Shown piece after piece: positions 17,887-26,674 of a DNA stretch of 64,000 bases; within the stretch, counting starts at the first letter, position 1; every line of letters starts with the position of its first letter. The DNA comes from Niastella caeni (GTDB lineage: Bacteria > Bacteroidota > Bacteroidia > Chitinophagales > Chitinophagaceae). The notes below the pieces were generated by a model that did no database searches, was not told where the DNA came from, and saw only the letters and a program-made list of their open reading frames with translations. Location: assembly GCF_004834005.1 (NCBI RefSeq), contig NZ_STFF01000001.1, positions 1,487,347 through 1,551,346 of the forward strand, written 5' to 3'. The translations under genes and the position numbers were made by a program.

Positions 17887-19026
17887 TTACTCTCTTTCCT
17901 GCGCCCGCAACCACCTTTCCGGAATTTCATTGCTGCTGGCCAGCAGGTAATCTTTATAAGAACAGGCGATATACTTTTTATCGGGTAACTGCATCCACCA
18001 GCGACCGGTTTTTTTACTTTGTAAAAAAACCGTTTCTATTTCGGCAAATGCCATATGAAATTCATTAAACGAATCTTTTTCTTCCAAACGGGCTTCGCGC
18101 TGGCCGCGACTATAACCATCAACCAGGTACCACAACATATGGCTGATCTGTTTGGCGGTAAGATCGTCTTTATCTTTTTCGGGCACATACCCGTAAATAC
18201 CAATCGTACTGATAGTAGGACTTAACCCCGCAAAACGCATCAGCACACACGCTTCTTCACCTGTTAGTCCGTTAGGAGTAATTTGATTGGCAGGCGCAAA
18301 AGCATGGGCGATGGCTGCAATATCAAAACTGAACAATTGGGAATTGCGGATCACAGGTTCCATTTCTTCAATATTCTCCTTCACATGGCCTACCCTGATA
18401 CAATCAAAACGCAGCTTATCCATCGTTTCCAGCATGTGCGGATGTACATAATAGCTCTGGAAAGCGATATGATTATAATGCTTTATAAAATTCGGTTCAC
18501 CGGTAAGCATTTCCATTAAAAAATTCTCCGACCGGTTGTTTGATTCTATGCTCAGGTCTATAAGCGAATCAACGCAAGTAGCTTCAATAATTCTGTTGCG
18601 GCTTGTATAAGAATGGTATTGTGCCAGCGTAAGATCGTGTGAACCGCCCAGTATCACCACGGTTTTTCCGGCTTCCGTTAACTCAGACAGTACCGTCTTC
18701 AAGGCGGCATACGTATCGTTCAATCCCGCGCCGGGGATAATATTACCAATATCTACCAGGTTAACATCAGAATGCCATTGGTATAACGAATAAAACTGGC
18801 GCCTAACAGTATCAGGCGCCGATAATTTGGAGTGCAATTGCAGGTTTCCCCTGATCTCATTACAACCCAACAGTACTATATCTGCAGCCCGCAGGTCGGG
18901 CAATTCTTCATCTTCATAAACCACGATCTTTTTGCCGATCTGTCCATCCTTATAACCCTCATCTTCCGAGATCATGTACCGGTTAACAGGTTGCAAAAAA
19001 TCTCCAATATTTAAAGTATCCGACAT
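17887..19026 (-). CDS. Arginase/ureohydrolase-fold protein with degenerate metal site (formimidoylglutamase-like)
   Basis: The 379-residue protein has the arginase-fold landmarks but not a complete metal centre. The first ligand motif reads GGSHDLT, keeping the His. The usual DAHxD motif reads VDSLIDL, losing the His. The usual SxDxDxxDP motif reads SFDIAAIAHAFAP, losing the second Asp. Catalytically active family members use two manganese ions bound by exactly these residues to release urea or formamide. Similar degenerate Bacteroidota proteins are commonly annotated as formimidoylglutamase, but activity is doubtful here. The ATG at 19026 (MSDTLNIGDF) was chosen because any longer start would run through the inverted repeat shared with pheS. 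Function unknown; a binding or regulatory role is possible. Confidence 0.78.
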   Translation of the reverse strand: MSDTLNIGDFLQPVNRYMISEDEGYKDGQIGKKIVVYEDEELPDLRAADIVLLGCNEIRGNLQLHSKLSAPDTVRRQFYSLYQWHSDVNLVDIGNIIPGAGLNDTYAALKTVLSELTEAGKTVVILGGSHDLTLAQYHSYTSRNRIIEATCVDSLIDLSIESNNRSENFLMEMLTGEPNFIKHYNHIAFQSYYVHPHMLETMDKLRFDCIRVGHVKENIEEMEPVIRNSQLFSFDIAAIAHAFAPANQITPNGLTGEEACVLMRFAGLSPTISTIGIYGYVPEKDKDDLTAKQISHMLWYLVDGYSRGQREARLEEKDSFNEFHMAFAEIETVFLQSKKTGRWWMQLPDKKYIACSYKDYLLASSNEIPERWLRAQERE

Positions 19027-19054
19027 ATGCCTGCAATATAATTGAATAAGAAAC

Positions 19055-19144
19055 AAGGCACAAGAATCAAGGCACAAGAAGTTCCAATTCGTAGTCCTTG
19101 CCAAATGTAAGCGCTTGTGCCTTGAACCTTGAGCCTTGTGCCTT
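19055..19144. repeat. Inverted repeat built of four copies of a 10-base word
   Basis: AAGGCACAAG occurs at 19055-19064 and 19069-19078. Its exact reverse complement CTTGTGCCTT occurs at 19114-19123 and 19135-19144. The intervening bases are partly related (aaccttgag). The block sits between the divergent starts of the arginase-fold gene and pheS, and could form a hairpin or cruciform. Confidence 0.85.
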
Positions 19145-19151
19145 AATCCCC

Positions 19152-19159
19152 TATCTTTG
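19152..19159 (+). promoter_or_regulatory. Bacteroidota -7 box directly before pheS
   Basis: TATCTTTG is a perfect TAnnTTTG match and ends 4 bases before the pheS ATG. A start about 6-7 bases downstream would give a leaderless message. The -33 region would fall inside the inverted repeat. Confidence 0.6.
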
Positions 19160-19163
19160 CCGT

Positions 19164-20195
19164 ATGGATGAATTGTTACAACAAATTGCAGCATATAAGC
19201 AGGAAATTGAGAGCCTGCCAACCAATGGAGCTGATTCACTGGAAGCTTATCGTATTAAATTCCTGGGTACAAAAGGTATTGTAAAGAACCTGTTTACCGA
19301 AATGAGGAATGTGCCGGCCGATAAAAAGAAAGAATTCGGGTTAATATTGAACGATTTCAAACAACTGGCCGAAGCCAAATACGAAAACTGGAAACAGCAA
19401 CTGGAAGGCGACAGCACCACCACTGCGGCTGCTATTGATGTAACCCTGCCCGGCGATCCGTTGCCATTGGGTACCCGCCATCCCATCAATTTGTTCCTGA
19501 ATCATGTGATCAGCATTTTCAACCGACTGGGTTTTTCAGTAGCCGAAGGCCCTGAAATTGAAGATGACTGGCACAACTTCACTGCATTGAACCTGCCCGA
19601 ACATCATCCGGCGCGCGATATGCAGGATACATTCTATATTCAGCAAAACCCCGATTGGTTGTTGCGTACGCATACCAGCAATACCCAGATACGGGCCATG
19701 GAAAAAGGCCAGTTGCCGATCCGCATTGTATGTCCCGGTCGTGTATACCGCAACGAAACCATCAGTGCCCGCAGCCATTGCTTTTTTCACCAGATAGAAG
19801 GTTTATATATTGATGAGAACGTTTCTTTTGCCGACCTGAAACAAACCCTGTATTTTTTTGTGCAGGAAATGTATGGCAAAGATGTAAAAGTGCGGTTCCG
19901 CCCTTCTTACTTCCCATTCACCGAACCCAGCGCCGAAATGGACATCAGTTGCCAGCTTTGCGGCGGAGAAGGTTGTGCCGTGTGCAAACGTACCGGCTGG
20001 CTCGAAATATTAGGTTGCGGTATGGTACACCCGAAAGTGTTGGAGAACTGTAATATCGACCCCGAAAAATACACCGGCTTTGCGTTTGGTATGGGTATAG
20101 AACGACCTGCCCTGCTCAAATACGGTATCAATGATATTCGTTTGTTCAGCGAAAACGACGTGCGGTTCCTGCGGCAATTTACCAGCGCCACTTAA
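19164..20195 (+). CDS. pheS: Phenylalanine--tRNA ligase alpha subunit
   Basis: The 343-residue class II synthetase subunit charges tRNA-Phe together with PheT, which is not in the window. An N-terminal coiled-coil region (1-90) is followed by the catalytic core: HPARDMQDTFYI, RTHTSNTQIRAM, GRVYRNETISARSHCFFHQ and FPFTEPSAEMDI. A four-cysteine cluster (C263, C266, C271, C274 in SCQLCGGEGCAVCKRTGW) forms a zinc-ribbon-like insertion. A longer frame begins at 19098, but those codons are the repeat arm and lie upstream of the -7 box, so the ATG at 19164 (MDELLQQIAAYK) is preferred. The close -7 box suggests leaderless translation. Confidence 0.97.
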   Translation: MDELLQQIAAYKQEIESLPTNGADSLEAYRIKFLGTKGIVKNLFTEMRNVPADKKKEFGLILNDFKQLAEAKYENWKQQLEGDSTTTAAAIDVTLPGDPLPLGTRHPINLFLNHVISIFNRLGFSVAEGPEIEDDWHNFTALNLPEHHPARDMQDTFYIQQNPDWLLRTHTSNTQIRAMEKGQLPIRIVCPGRVYRNETISARSHCFFHQIEGLYIDENVSFADLKQTLYFFVQEMYGKDVKVRFRPSYFPFTEPSAEMDISCQLCGGEGCAVCKRTGWLEILGCGMVHPKVLENCNIDPEKYTGFAFGMGIERPALLKYGINDIRLFSENDVRFLRQFTSAT

Positions 20196-20197
20196 AT

Positions 20198-20291
20198 CAA
20201 TAGGCAATAAGCAATAGGCAATAGACAATGACCGCTAATAATCGTGCATTCCGAATCTTCTTGCCAATTGTAAATTGCCAATTGCAAATTG
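20198..20291. repeat. Imperfect inverted word-repeat between pheS and the dehydrogenase gene
   Basis: The left arm repeats aggcaataagcaata and ggcaatagacaat. The right arm contains ttgccaattgtaaattgcc and aattgcaaattg, which is related to the complement of the left. It fills nearly the whole gap after pheS and may act as a terminator or RNA-stability hairpin. Confidence 0.55.
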
Positions 20292-20297
20292 ATCATT

Positions 20298-21140
20298 ATG
20301 GTACAAACAATATGCATTTGCGGCGCAGGCACTATGGGCAGCAGTATTGCCCAGACGGCGGCCCAACACGATTTTCATGCAATATTATACGACGTAAGTA
20401 CAAGCATGCTTGAAAAAGCCAAAACGGCTATGGAAAGCAACCTGAAAACCCTTGTGCAGAAAAACAAGCTTACCGCCGAGGCAAGTGCTGCTGTTTTAAG
20501 TCGCATTCAATTTGTGAACGACATCAATTATTGCCTGGCAGACCTGGTTATAGAAGCCATTGTTGAGAAGCCGGAAGTTAAAGTGGGTTTATTCAATCAA
20601 CTGGCCGAGGTAAACCACAGCGAAGTGGTCTTTGCAACCAATACATCTTCTTTATCGGTTACGGAAATTGCCAAAAAAGTAATTCAACCCGAACGCGTGG
20701 CTGGCATGCACTTTTTTAATCCGGCCACTATCATGAAACTGGTTGAAGTAGTAGCTACCCCCTTCAGTAATCAGCAAACAATTGACACCATTGTACAAAC
20801 AGCCCGTCAAATGGATAAAACGCCCGTTTTATGCCAGGATGCTCCGGGTTTTATTGTAAATCACGTTGCCCGCCCGTATTATTTGGAAGCGTTGAGGCTG
20901 GCCGAACAGGGAGTAACCGATTTTCAAACCATTGATACCCTGTTAGAGGCATCAGGTTTTAAAATGGGCCCATTCCGCCTCATGGACCTCATTGGCAACG
21001 ATATTAATTATGCCGTAAGCTGCCAGGTGTACGATGCCCTCGGCAAACCCGACCGGTTACAACCCTCGCCCATTCAAAAAGAAAAAGTAGAAACCGGGCA
21101 ACTGGGCCGCAAAACAGGCAAAGGGTATTATGAATATTAG
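20298..21140 (+). CDS. 3-hydroxyacyl-CoA (3-hydroxybutyryl-CoA) dehydrogenase
   Basis: The product has 280 residues and no fused hydratase. The N-terminal Rossmann domain starts with CICGAGTMGSSIAQ. The catalytic His lies in GMHFFNPATIMKLVEVV, and the C-terminal 3HCDH domain follows (DAPGFIVNHVARPYYLEAL, then GPFRLMDLIGNDINYAV). It oxidises or reduces 3-hydroxyacyl-CoA with NAD(P) in the cytoplasm, in beta-oxidation, phenylacetate or butyrate-type pathways. No other gene of such a pathway is adjacent, so its pathway is not defined. The ATG at 20298 was preferred over a TTG 9 bases upstream that lies within the repeat. Confidence 0.9.
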   Translation: MVQTICICGAGTMGSSIAQTAAQHDFHAILYDVSTSMLEKAKTAMESNLKTLVQKNKLTAEASAAVLSRIQFVNDINYCLADLVIEAIVEKPEVKVGLFNQLAEVNHSEVVFATNTSSLSVTEIAKKVIQPERVAGMHFFNPATIMKLVEVVATPFSNQQTIDTIVQTARQMDKTPVLCQDAPGFIVNHVARPYYLEALRLAEQGVTDFQTIDTLLEASGFKMGPFRLMDLIGNDINYAVSCQVYDALGKPDRLQPSPIQKEKVETGQLGRKTGKGYYEY

Positions 21141-21255
21141 TTAAAGCACCACGCGAATATCTTTCCCGGGCATATAAATTATTTTGAAACATGCATTACG
21201 TGTTTATACTGACAGGTTTTGTGTGAGAAAGGTTATCTTCGTGCCCTGTTAATAA

Positions 21256-22260
21256 TTGCACTTGTTTACCAAAATACTCGTTACAGGCGGATCGGGCTTT
21301 ATAGGCGCTTACATCATAAAAGAACTGGTGGAAAAAGGATATGCTGTGCGGGCTATTCGACACAGTAAGGCAGCGCCATTTTTTATTCCCGAACACGTAA
21401 ATGCAAAAGTTGAATGGGTTCACGGTGATGTATTGGATGTAGTTTCGCTTCACGAGGCAATGAACGGCGTTGACGCAGTAATTCATTCTGCCGCCAAAGT
21501 ATCGTTTGGCGACAAGGAAAGAAGCGCTCTTTACAAGATCAATATAGAAGGCACGGCTAACGTGGTTAACATGGCGCTTGAAAATAATGTGCAGCGTTTT
21601 GTTCACATTAGCTCAGTAGCCGCCATTGGCCGAACCGTAACGGGGGAAACAATAACCGAAGAAAAGAAATGGCAGCCCGGAAAAATGCATACTTCCTATG
21701 CCATTAGTAAATACCACGCTGAATTGGAAGTATGGCGCGCAGCAGCAGAAAGTTTAAATACGGTTATTGTGAACCCCAGCACCGTATTAGGTTATGGAGA
21801 CTGGAGCACATCGAGCTGCGCTATATTCAAAAGTGTTTACAATGAATTTCCCTGGTATACCAAAGGAATAAACGGATTTGTTGCCGTAACAGATGTGGCC
21901 AGAGCCGCCGTATTGCTAATGGAAAGCGACCACACCAACGAACGGTTTATAGTGAGCGGCGATAACTGGTCGTTTCAACAATTACTAAATACCATAGCCG
22001 ACGGTTTTGGGAAAAAACACCCACACAAAGAAGCTACTCCCTTCCTGGGCAAAATTGCCTGGCGAATGGAAAAACTGAAATCGATGTTCTCGGGTAAAAA
22101 ACCACTGCTTACCCGTGAAAGCGCCCGGGTAGCTCAAAGCATTACCTACTTCGATAATAGTAAATTATTAAAATCACTCCCGGGATTCTCCTTTACACCG
22201 CTTGAAAAAGCCATTCAAAAAGATTGTGAACAATACCTGGCCAGGCTGCAACCGCTATAA
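21256..22260 (+). CDS. NAD-dependent epimerase/dehydratase (extended SDR)
   Basis: This is a 334-residue extended short-chain dehydrogenase. The dinucleotide motif is VTGGSGFIGAY near the N-terminus. HGDVLD and HSAAKVSFGD follow, then VHISSVAAIG, and the catalytic YAISKYHAE carries Tyr and Lys. Relatives act on dihydroflavonols, sterols or sugar nucleotides; the C-terminal substrate region is not diagnostic. No ATG lies before the Rossmann motif, so translation probably begins at one of two TTG codons (21256 or 21262). The gene is followed by a remnant-like small frame. It seems to be monocistronic. Confidence 0.85.
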   Translation: MHLFTKILVTGGSGFIGAYIIKELVEKGYAVRAIRHSKAAPFFIPEHVNAKVEWVHGDVLDVVSLHEAMNGVDAVIHSAAKVSFGDKERSALYKINIEGTANVVNMALENNVQRFVHISSVAAIGRTVTGETITEEKKWQPGKMHTSYAISKYHAELEVWRAAAESLNTVIVNPSTVLGYGDWSTSSCAIFKSVYNEFPWYTKGINGFVAVTDVARAAVLLMESDHTNERFIVSGDNWSFQQLLNTIADGFGKKHPHKEATPFLGKIAWRMEKLKSMFSGKKPLLTRESARVAQSITYFDNSKLLKSLPGFSFTPLEKAIQKDCEQYLARLQPL

Positions 22261-22281
22261 CTGGCAAAAAACTTGTTATAC

Positions 22282-22377
22282 ATGCATGACCCGGCTAATA
22301 TGTTAAAGAAATTTAACCCGGAAGGTGGTGCTGAAAAATTGGCTCCCGATACTTTCAGGGCGTTCAAAACGTTTTAA
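22282..22377 (+). pseudogene. Possible remnant of a carboxymuconolactone decarboxylase-like gene
   Basis: A 31-codon frame begins MHDPANMLKKFNPEGG and continues EKLAPDTFRAFKTF before two consecutive stops. The LAPxxxxAFxxF pattern recalls the start of carboxymuconolactone decarboxylase/AhpD-like proteins, and the codons after the stops (ALAGCVSEF) could continue it. The full domain is absent. It may equally be a chance frame or a small peptide gene. Confidence 0.2.
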
Positions 22378-22493
22378 TGAGCATTAGCCGGTTGTGTATC
22401 TGAATTTATTCATATTCATGCAATTGGTGCATGAAAAGATGACGGGGCGAAGCGAAAATCTGTATCAGCCTGAATAAAATATTAAATATTCGC

Positions 22494-23576
22494 ATGAAAA
22501 ATTTAATTATCCTGTTGTTATCCGTTACCTGCTGTACCACCTTGTTAGCACAGGAAAAATCATTTTCAATATTTGGGAAAGTGATTGATGCAGAATCGAA
22601 ACAACCCTTGCCCGGCGCTTCGGCCTATTGTCAAAATACTACACAGGGAACCGTCTCCAACAACCAGGGATTGTTTTATATGCATCTGCCCAACGGGGGA
22701 TACGACATGGTAGTAACCTATACCGGTTACGAAAAAAAAGTATTTCGCATTAGTAATAGCCAGCCTTCAACCGACACCATTCTGGTTGAATTGGCGAAGG
22801 TTGACAAAGCATTGTCAGAAGTAGCCGTAGTAGGCAGCACCGAAGACCCGGAAGGATTAACTAAATATGGAAAGTTCTTTGGTGAGAATTTTATAGGTAA
22901 CACCGGTTTTGCAAACCAATGTACCATTCAAAATCCTGAAGTACTGCGTTTCTTCTATTCTAAAAAAAGAAACCGGTTAAAAATTACCGCCCGCGAAGAC
23001 CTGGTTATAATCAACTATGCATTGGGCTATAAGATCAGGTACCAACTCGATTCTTTCAGTTACGACTACTCCAGCAATATTACCCAATACACCGGTTCAC
23101 CGCTGTTTCAGGAAATGGACAGCACCGAAGAGGTAAAAACCCAATGGAAAAAGAACCGCGCACATACTTACCTGGGTTCCCGCCTGCATTTTATGCGGTC
23201 GTTTTACGATAGCACGTTAGCCCAGCAGGGATTTATTGTAGAAAAATTGAATGATGACCCGCAAAGCGCCAAAGGCACATTTATTACAAACTTTTATAAC
23301 GAACAGGATTATCTCGCCGACAGTGGTGATGTGGAAATAAACTGGACGGGCCGTTACCGGATCAGCTATGGAAAAGTGTATCCCGATAAACAATTCCTGG
23401 AAGAATATAAACTACCGCCTTCCACCCGTTTCCAGATCACGGTACTTGACATTGCCAATGGTTTTGTAATTGAAAAGAACGGCTACTTTTATGAGCAATA
23501 CGATGTGATCAATACCGGATACTGGGCCTGGAAAAAACTGGCCGAACTGTTACCGTACGACTACTTATATCAATAA
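22494..23576 (+). CDS. Exported protein with an N-terminal carboxypeptidase-regulatory-like domain
   Basis: The 360-residue protein has a signal peptide (about 1-19, ending TLLAQ). A carboxypeptidase D regulatory-like beta-sandwich follows at about 24-110 (GKVIDAESKQPLPGASAYC, SNNQGLFYMHLP, VTYTGYEKKVF). This domain is usual at the N-terminus of SusC-type and DUF5686-type outer-membrane proteins, but no plug or barrel follows. The remaining 240 residues are rich in Tyr, Phe and charged residues with no recognised motif. It is probably a periplasmic or surface protein. The next gene is a sensor kinase 170 bases downstream, which does not reveal a role. Confidence 0.72.
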   Translation: MKNLIILLLSVTCCTTLLAQEKSFSIFGKVIDAESKQPLPGASAYCQNTTQGTVSNNQGLFYMHLPNGGYDMVVTYTGYEKKVFRISNSQPSTDTILVELAKVDKALSEVAVVGSTEDPEGLTKYGKFFGENFIGNTGFANQCTIQNPEVLRFFYSKKRNRLKITAREDLVIINYALGYKIRYQLDSFSYDYSSNITQYTGSPLFQEMDSTEEVKTQWKKNRAHTYLGSRLHFMRSFYDSTLAQQGFIVEKLNDDPQSAKGTFITNFYNEQDYLADSGDVEINWTGRYRISYGKVYPDKQFLEEYKLPPSTRFQITVLDIANGFVIEKNGYFYEQYDVINTGYWAWKKLAELLPYDYLYQ

Positions 23577-23708
23577 AAATGATAACAGGTGTTTACCATA
23601 TATCCCTGCCAGTTATCCCATACTGCATATTCGCTTATTAATAAAATCTTTGCATTTTAAACTACCCGACTAAAACCTTTTTTTATACCTTCAACGGAAT
23701 TCTGATAT

Positions 23709-23727
23709 CCGGCAGGTCTGCTGCCGG
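23709..23727 (+). other. Perfect 7-bp hairpin before the propeller kinase gene
   Basis: CCGGCAG pairs with CTGCCGG across a five-base loop. It lies 22 bases before the first ATG of the kinase gene, with no T-tract after it, so it may be a 5'-UTR element rather than a terminator. Confidence 0.4.
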
Positions 23728-23749
23728 TTATTGAGTTAACCAGTCGCTT

Positions 23750-26674
23750 ATGGGGACTCTTGCCATCATAGAAGCCGAACTTTCTATGATCCTTAAACGT
23801 TTTATCGGGATTCTGTTACTTTTAACCGGTTTACTAACTGTTTGCTCTTCTCATGCCCAGGAATATAATTATATACATTACGATGTAAAAGATGGTTTGG
23901 CCGGTTCTACCGTATATGATCTTTGCCAGGATAAAGACGGGTTCATTTGGTTTGCTACCGAAGCCGGTATCAGCCGTTTCGATGGTAGCCATTTCAAAAA
24001 CTTCACTACGACCGATGGTTTGCCTGAAACTGAAATCATAAAACTATTTCCCGATTCAAAGGGGCGGATATGGATGGCCCCTTTTAAAAATAATATTTGC
24101 TATTATTATAATGGGAAAATATACAACCAGGAAAACGATCCGGTCTTAAAAAAGATTAAACTAGTTTCTGTTGCAGGTTTAATACATGAGAGCGTTGACG
24201 CTAATATTGCACTGGTTTCAGACAAAGATCTGGTCATAATTCGTGAGGATACCCTTATCGATGTTTTTAGCCATCAACTAGAAGGATTAAGACGTTTTCT
24301 CTTTCGGCCCAATCCCTTAGGCAAAGGGTTTCAATTTAATTTAAACGATTCATGTTTTACCATTATTGATGGTAAAATGAAAATCGTTTCCTGTATAACT
24401 GTTGGTGAAGACCTCTTTTTACCTGAAAACCTGCAGAAACCAAGAAGTACATTTAAGATCACCGCTGAAGATTACACCCTTGCCGGTGATAAGATAAGGT
24501 TCACCAGCACCTGGAAAGGAACCTGGATGGTAGACACTACCACATATGATCACTATGAAGAATTATTTCTGAAAGGCAAACAGGTGAGCCATGGCCTGGT
24601 TGATAATGAAAAAAATATCTGGTTTACCACCCTCGGTGAAGGGGTATATAAACTGGCCTCCCGGGAATTCAAAACCTATTTTTTTAAAACCAACCAGACT
24701 GCGGAAATATTTTCACTTGAAAAAGTGAATGACAAATTGTATGCGGGTACAGGATATGGCAAGGTCTATGTGCGGAAAAAAAACGCCGTTATCGATACCC
24801 TTAATTTACTTAAAGAATTTGAGGTCATAATTAATAACAACAGTGCCAACAGGATAACCTGCTTAAAACAAATAAAAAATGGGGCATTAATGATAGGTTC
24901 AGATGGCCTGTTAATTAAAAAAACGCTTGAAGGGAGGTTAACCAGAACCCAGATCTTTTCAATAAAGTCGCTCGATGCGTTAGATAATGGCTTGTTACTG
25001 GTAGGCAACGGCAAAAGAACCGTGCTGGTAGATCCCGAAAAGTCAATCACCCTGGATACCATTTGGCCTTACCGTACTACCAGTGTATGCTCCTATAATA
25101 ACGCTTATTATATAGGTACGCTAAACGGGTTATATATTGTAACAAAAGATAAACAGACCCGCTTTATGGGTGATGTTTATCCCTCGTTACGGCAACGCAT
25201 CAACTATTTTAGCAAATCATCCGATGGATGTCTTTGGATTGGCACTTACGGGGCGGGCATAATTTGCATGAAGAACGACCAGGTGATCAACCAAATAACT
25301 ACCCAAAACGGCATTTCAAGTAATATATGCAGAACGCTGTTTGTAAATAATAACTTCTTATGGGTAGGCACCGACAAAGGGATTAACAAAATAAATATCA
25401 GCCAAACGCCCTACCTGGTTGCCACTTACAGCACCTCCGACGGGTTGCCCACTGATATTATCAATGCTATTTATGTCGATGGCAATACCATTTTTGTAGG
25501 CTCCCCGGCAGGGCTTACCATTTTTGATGAAACCAAAGTAGCGAATTACTCAAAATGTAATTTGCGCGTACTTGATATTACGGTAGCCAATAAATCACAA
25601 CCACTGCAAAGCAGTTACCGGTTAGGCTATCGGGAAAACAGTTTAAAGATCTCATATGCCGGTATTTCATTTAAATCGGGAGGAAACATCTGGTACCGTT
25701 ACCGTTTAAAGGGATTAACGGATGCGTGGGATTCAACCAGTCAAACCGTACTGGAATATCCTTCTGTACCACCAGGCAGTTATGATCTGGAACTGATAGC
25801 TGTAAACAGAAAAGGCATTATCAGTAATCCTATAAAAATTTCATTTTTTGTAGAAACGCCGTTTTGGCAAACTTTGCCTTTTCAGGTGTCAGTAATTGCA
25901 GTTGTTATTTTAATAACCTGGAGTTTGGTAGCCTGGCGCTTTAGAATTTTACGGAAAGAAGAACAGGAACGATCATCTATACAGCAAAAGCTGAATGAGC
26001 TGGAGCAAAAGGCGCTACGGGCACAAATGAACCCTCACTTTATATTCAACTGCCTCAACAGTATACAAAATTTCATAATAACAAACGACCTCGAAGCCTC
26101 TAACTGGTACCTTTCCGAATTTGCCCATCTTATCAGGCAAACGCTCGATAATTCTGAAAAGAGCACTATATCCATTACTAACGAAATAAAGTACCTGAAA
26201 AGATACCTTGAGCTGGAAATGATGCGCTTTGGCCATTCTTTCAATTATAACATTGCAGTGGACACTGAAATTGATAGCGACATGGTCGATATCCCAACCA
26301 TGATATTACAACCATATATTGAAAACAGCATTCGGCATGGTATACGGTATAAAGAAAATGGGGAAGGCCATATTGATATAAGATTTCAAAAAAACAATGA
26401 TGGATTTATATGCATTATCCAGGATAATGGCATCGGAAGGGAAAAGGCTAATGAGTATAAATCGCAAATGCATGTTGAATATCAATCAAAAGGAATGTCA
26501 TTGACGGCCGAAAGAATAAATATCCTGAATCGTCAGTTAACAGATCCTATAACCATTGAAATAAAAGATCTAACCGATGCACAAGATCGGGCCATGGGCA
26601 CAAGGATTATCATACACTTTCCTTATACCGTTAATATTAAACCCGTGAAAAATGATACGAACCATAATTATTGA
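23750..26674 (+). CDS. Propeller-type sensor histidine kinase (Reg_prop, Y_Y_Y, LytS-like kinase)
   Basis: The protein has 974 residues; an alternative start at 23786 removes 12 residues before the signal peptide. A periplasmic beta-propeller covers about 38-610, with repeats of the DGFIWFATEAGISRFDG and NIWFTTLGEGVYKL type. A Y_Y_Y domain occupies about 640-705 (YRYRLKGLTDAWDS, YPSVPPGSYDLELIA). One transmembrane helix lies near 715-735. The kinase part is LytS-like with H763 in AQMNPHFIFNCLNSIQNFI, and an ATPase domain with IENSIRHGI and IQDNGIGR. The ligand is sensed outside, and the partner is the LytTR regulator whose start overlaps this gene by 23 bases. No glycan-utilisation genes adjoin it. 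Confidence 0.93.
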   Translation: MGTLAIIEAELSMILKRFIGILLLLTGLLTVCSSHAQEYNYIHYDVKDGLAGSTVYDLCQDKDGFIWFATEAGISRFDGSHFKNFTTTDGLPETEIIKLFPDSKGRIWMAPFKNNICYYYNGKIYNQENDPVLKKIKLVSVAGLIHESVDANIALVSDKDLVIIREDTLIDVFSHQLEGLRRFLFRPNPLGKGFQFNLNDSCFTIIDGKMKIVSCITVGEDLFLPENLQKPRSTFKITAEDYTLAGDKIRFTSTWKGTWMVDTTTYDHYEELFLKGKQVSHGLVDNEKNIWFTTLGEGVYKLASREFKTYFFKTNQTAEIFSLEKVNDKLYAGTGYGKVYVRKKNAVIDTLNLLKEFEVIINNNSANRITCLKQIKNGALMIGSDGLLIKKTLEGRLTRTQIFSIKSLDALDNGLLLVGNGKRTVLVDPEKSITLDTIWPYRTTSVCSYNNAYYIGTLNGLYIVTKDKQTRFMGDVYPSLRQRINYFSKSSDGCLWIGTYGAGIICMKNDQVINQITTQNGISSNICRTLFVNNNFLWVGTDKGINKINISQTPYLVATYSTSDGLPTDIINAIYVDGNTIFVGSPAGLTIFDETKVANYSKCNLRVLDITVANKSQPLQSSYRLGYRENSLKISYAGISFKSGGNIWYRYRLKGLTDAWDSTSQTVLEYPSVPPGSYDLELIAVNRKGIISNPIKISFFVETPFWQTLPFQVSVIAVVILITWSLVAWRFRILRKEEQERSSIQQKLNELEQKALRAQMNPHFIFNCLNSIQNFIITNDLEASNWYLSEFAHLIRQTLDNSEKSTISITNEIKYLKRYLELEMMRFGHSFNYNIAVDTEIDSDMVDIPTMILQPYIENSIRHGIRYKENGEGHIDIRFQKNNDGFICIIQDNGIGREKANEYKSQMHVEYQSKGMSLTAERINILNRQLTDPITIEIKDLTDAQDRAMGTRIIIHFPYTVNIKPVKNDTNHNY

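Noticed and set aside
19098..19163. Longer start for pheS
   Set aside because: These codons are the repeat arm and lie upstream of the -7 box, so they would not be on the expected transcript; the family N-terminus fits the ATG at 19164.
19027..19239. Longer N-terminus for the arginase-fold gene
   Set aside because: It would read through the inverted repeat and into pheS; the added residues look random.
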